NCBI GenBank assembly: GCA_012510295.1
Contig: JAAZID010000243.1
Location: 1-6,073 of the forward strand
Length of the DNA stretch: 6,073 bases
Reading direction: 5' to 3'
Source: Methanomicrobiales archaeon
GTDB lineage: Archaea > Halobacteriota > Methanomicrobia > Methanomicrobiales > Methanoculleaceae
Below are positions 4,335 to 6,073 of this stretch, piece after piece; the first letter of the stretch is position 1; the number at the start of each line of letters is the position of its first letter. Below the pieces are notes generated by a model. It was not told the origin of the DNA and ran no database searches. It saw nothing but the letters and a program-made list of their open reading frames with translations. Position numbers and translations under genes: made by a program.

Positions 4335-5468
4335 CTATTCCTGTCCGAGGTGCTCCAGCACCCGCTCAGGATCGTAGCGAAGGCTTATCAGTCGTGTCCG
4401 GCCCTTCCCCTTGCGGTAGTGGAGGTTGAGGAGTCGCATCGCATCGAACTTCCTGATCATCTCATGGTACCGGGTATAGCTGATCTCCACCTGCTCTTTT
4501 GCAAACCGGTATACCTCTCCGGCGCTCATCTCCTGGTCAGTGTGGATCGCCATATCCGCGATCTGTTGCAATATCCTTCTTTCCTCCCCTTTGAGCGCCC
4601 TGATCGAGAAGGCAAGATGCAGGTAGCGGGATATCTCATAGGCCTTGCAGATGTCTTCCTGCTCGACAGAGCGACGGGCATCATTCTCAGCATTCAGGGT
4701 CGCTCGCTTGAGGAGATCGATGCCGACGCGGAGATCGCCGGTCTTCATCGTCTGTTCCACCACGAGATCCAGCATCCCGGGCCGGATGACGTTCGGGTAG
4801 AGTCCCTGGAATATTCGCTCTTCGAGTATACCATGAACCTCCTCCTCCGAGTAAGGGGGGAAGTAGATCTCAGTGGGCCGGAAGACCGATGCCACCCGTG
4901 GATCTATCGCGCCCTGGAGACTGACCGACATGTCGCTTATGATGGCGATCACGCCTGTTCGAAAACCCGGGTAGGTCTCATGCGAGCGGAGTAAGGGATA
5001 GAGGACACGGTTGATCTCGTTTTCGTAGAGGATGTAGTTTGCGTCGTCCAGCGCCACCAGGAGAACCTGTTTCTTCCGCACTATATTCCGGGCGATGGCA
5101 TCGATAACCTGTTTGAATGATGTACCCGTCGACGGTGGCAGGTGCCCGATGACGCGCCGGTAGATCTGTGAAAATATGGCGTATCTGGTGTTGTCGATCT
5201 GGCAGTTGACGTGGACGGGGATCAGTCGCTGCGTAGCATCTTCAATTTCGGCGAAGATCTTCTTGACGCTTGTCGTCTTCCCGGTCCCGGGAGGGCCGCG
5301 GCAGATAGTGTTGAGAGGCCTTCCCCCTCGCAGACCCGGCTTGACCTGGAAGGCGAGTTCACGGATCTGAGCATCCCGGTGGTTGAACTGCTCGGGGATG
5401 TAGTCGATCTCAAAGACTTCCGGGTCTCGAAAAAGAGTCTCATCCCACATGAGCATGTTCTTCGTCAT
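4335..5468 (-). CDS. cdc6: Cdc6/Orc1-type replication initiator
   Basis: 377 residues, typical for archaeal Cdc6/Orc1, the protein that binds origin boxes and loads the MCM helicase. It has an N-terminal AAA+ ATPase with Walker A GPPGTGKT (58-65), Walker B VLLVALDD (135-142), a sensor-1 region IAIISDM, IDPRVASVFRP (188-198) and sensor 2 GDLRVGIDLL (245-254, Arg247). A winged-helix domain (about 290-377) carries the putative wing YRKGKGRTRL. Two positions are unusual: Walker B ends in Asp-Asp rather than Asp-Glu, and the usual sensor-1 Asn is replaced within ISD. These hint at a divergent paralogue, perhaps the Cdc6-2 type, but the ATP-binding loop is intact. The start at 5468 is supported by GAGGAT upstream and TATATATA at 5494-5501; internal ATGs at codons 5 and 7 are possible. 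Mch follows. Confidence 0.95.
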   Translation of the reverse strand: MTKNMLMWDETLFRDPEVFEIDYIPEQFNHRDAQIRELAFQVKPGLRGGRPLNTICRGPPGTGKTTSVKKIFAEIEDATQRLIPVHVNCQIDNTRYAIFSQIYRRVIGHLPPSTGTSFKQVIDAIARNIVRKKQVLLVALDDANYILYENEINRVLYPLLRSHETYPGFRTGVIAIISDMSVSLQGAIDPRVASVFRPTEIYFPPYSEEEVHGILEERIFQGLYPNVIRPGMLDLVVEQTMKTGDLRVGIDLLKRATLNAENDARRSVEQEDICKAYEISRYLHLAFSIRALKGEERRILQQIADMAIHTDQEMSAGEVYRFAKEQVEISYTRYHEMIRKFDAMRLLNLHYRKGKGRTRLISLRYDPERVLEHLGQE

Positions 5469-5482
5469 CTATACAATCCTCA

Positions 5483-5501
5483 GGTTTTAGTTGTATATAT
5501 A
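5483..5501 (-). promoter_or_regulatory. TATA box of cdc6
   Basis: The minus strand reads TATATATACAACTAAAACC. The TATA edge is only 26 bases from the cdc6 ATG, so transcription should begin about 5 bases before it and may exclude the GAGGAT motif. The TATATACA-R-CTAAAA core is shared with the mop promoter. Confidence 0.55.
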
Positions 5502-5543
5502 CCTCCCGTTTATTATTTCTGGATCGCATCGGTTTAAAGTGCC

Positions 5544-6073
5544 TTAAGGCTGTTCCATGCACTTTTTGCAGAGTGTTTTGTTCATGAAGAGATTTGAGAG
5601 CTTTGCCTGTGATTTCGTGACTTCTGCTCCGCAAGTCTCGCAGACCTCCCCCTCTCCGGCCGCCGGGGGTTTTGCGCCAGCAGGCCCGGGTTCTGGCTGT
5701 TTCGGCGCCCCGGCGATCGGCTTTGACACCGGGGTTGGTTCCGGCTGTTTCGGCGTCCCGGCGATCGGCTTTGACACCGGTTCTGGCTGTTTCGGCGCCG
5801 GCGGGACCGCTGCCTCAATGGCGTGAGGTGCCGGAGAGGTTCCCTCGATGTTCTGCTGTACCGATCCGGGTCCGGCAGGAACCGGCGCCATCGATGCGAC
5901 TGTCTCGACCCGGGGGGCCTGGGCCTCCGGTTTTGTGGGCCGCAGTGCCAGGACGCGCCGCCGGTATGCATCCACCCGCTCGGCAGTCGCCGGATCGCCG
6001 CGCCCGAACCGGGCAAGCATCCCGTCGAGGAACGAGACAAGGTCGTCGACATCCTCATGGGTCTCCGCATCAC
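5544..6073 (-). CDS. hypothetical protein, Pro-rich linker plus C-terminal zinc ribbon (N-terminus beyond right edge)
   Basis: The frame is open to the right edge, so the start is outside; 175 residues are visible. Residues 1-44 (DAETHEDVDDLVSFLDGMLA onward) look helical and partly acidic. Residues 45-140 are a low-complexity Pro/Ala/Gly/Lys linker. The C-terminus carries CETC (144-147) and CKKC (168-171), 20 residues apart, a likely one-zinc ribbon that differs in spacing from the CxxC-x17-CxxC proteins at 1702-2096. An ATG at 6020 could be taken for a start, but the residues before it continue naturally. The linker contains an internal repeat. There is no signal peptide or membrane segment in the visible part. 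It lies 75 bases upstream of cdc6 on the same strand, and cdc6 has its own promoter. I do not recognise a family. A protein-interaction or nucleic-acid role is inference from the zinc ribbon and linker. Confidence 0.75.
   Translation of the reverse strand, partial: DAETHEDVDDLVSFLDGMLARFGRGDPATAERVDAYRRRVLALRPTKPEAQAPRVETVASMAPVPAGPGSVQQNIEGTSPAPHAIEAAVPPAPKQPEPVSKPIAGTPKQPEPTPVSKPIAGAPKQPEPGPAGAKPPAAGEGEVCETCGAEVTKSQAKLSNLFMNKTLCKKCMEQP
5691..5801. repeat. in-frame tandem repeat in the Pro-rich linker
   Basis: Units begin at 5691, 5739 and 5781 (spacings 48 and 42 bases); the third copy is partial. Each reads TTCTGGCTGTTTCGGCG or a close variant. On the minus strand they encode PKQPEP plus VSKPIAG blocks. 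The spacing difference is one two-residue Thr-Pro insertion, so the reading frame is kept. Confidence 0.85.

Noticed and set aside
4350..4994. 214-codon plus-strand open frame
   Set aside because: Antisense to cdc6, with no recognisable domain and no ribosome-binding site.
5469..5543. Replication origin directly upstream of cdc6, the usual archaeal position
   Set aside because: The gap is only 75 bases and shows no ORB-like dyad or G-string, only the cdc6 promoter.
5582..6073. 163-codon Arg-rich minus-strand frame
   Set aside because: It is a frame-shifted reading of the Pro-rich repeat gene; the frame with the CETC/CKKC ribbon is the credible one.

Overview
The window is archaeal and almost certainly from a hydrogenotrophic methanogen. 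The evidence is a complete methenyl-tetrahydromethanopterin cyclohydrolase (Mch), an archaeal Cdc6/Orc1 initiator, a tRNA-Val without an encoded CCA end, TATA-type promoters and oligo-T terminators. The GC-rich coding sequence and the protein flavour suggest the order Methanomicrobiales, perhaps a Methanoculleus-like genus. That placement is inference, not a search result.

Layout, left to right. The minus strand opens with the N-terminal half of an 8-oxoguanine DNA glycosylase (cut by the left edge), preceded in transcription order by a NifB-type radical SAM protein. Divergent from nifB, on the plus strand, lie two tandem, nearly identical 58-residue genes for CxxC-x17-CxxC zinc-binding proteins, closed by a T8 terminator. 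A gene-free stretch of about 390 bases follows. It holds a perfect 37-base direct repeat (two copies, 33 bases apart) and a near-consensus archaeal origin recognition box. Then come a 69-residue Mop/TOBE molybdate-binding protein and tRNA-Val(UAC), both minus, and a GC-rich block with no convincing gene. The right part is a minus-strand run: a Pro-rich protein with a C-terminal zinc ribbon (N-terminus outside the window), cdc6/orc1, then mch.

The genes do not form one pathway. Mch belongs to the C1 pathway of methanogenesis. The Mop protein may buffer molybdate or tungstate, which formylmethanofuran dehydrogenase in the same pathway needs. NifB makes an iron-sulfur-carbide cluster precursor, but no nif genes are visible beside it. 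Cdc6 and the ORB-like site raise the possibility that this is a replication-origin neighbourhood, although the site lies about 3 kb from cdc6. Most genes appear to have their own promoter with a very short leader, so they are probably transcribed singly. The least explained parts are the 1880-2490 region and the 3000-3282 block.
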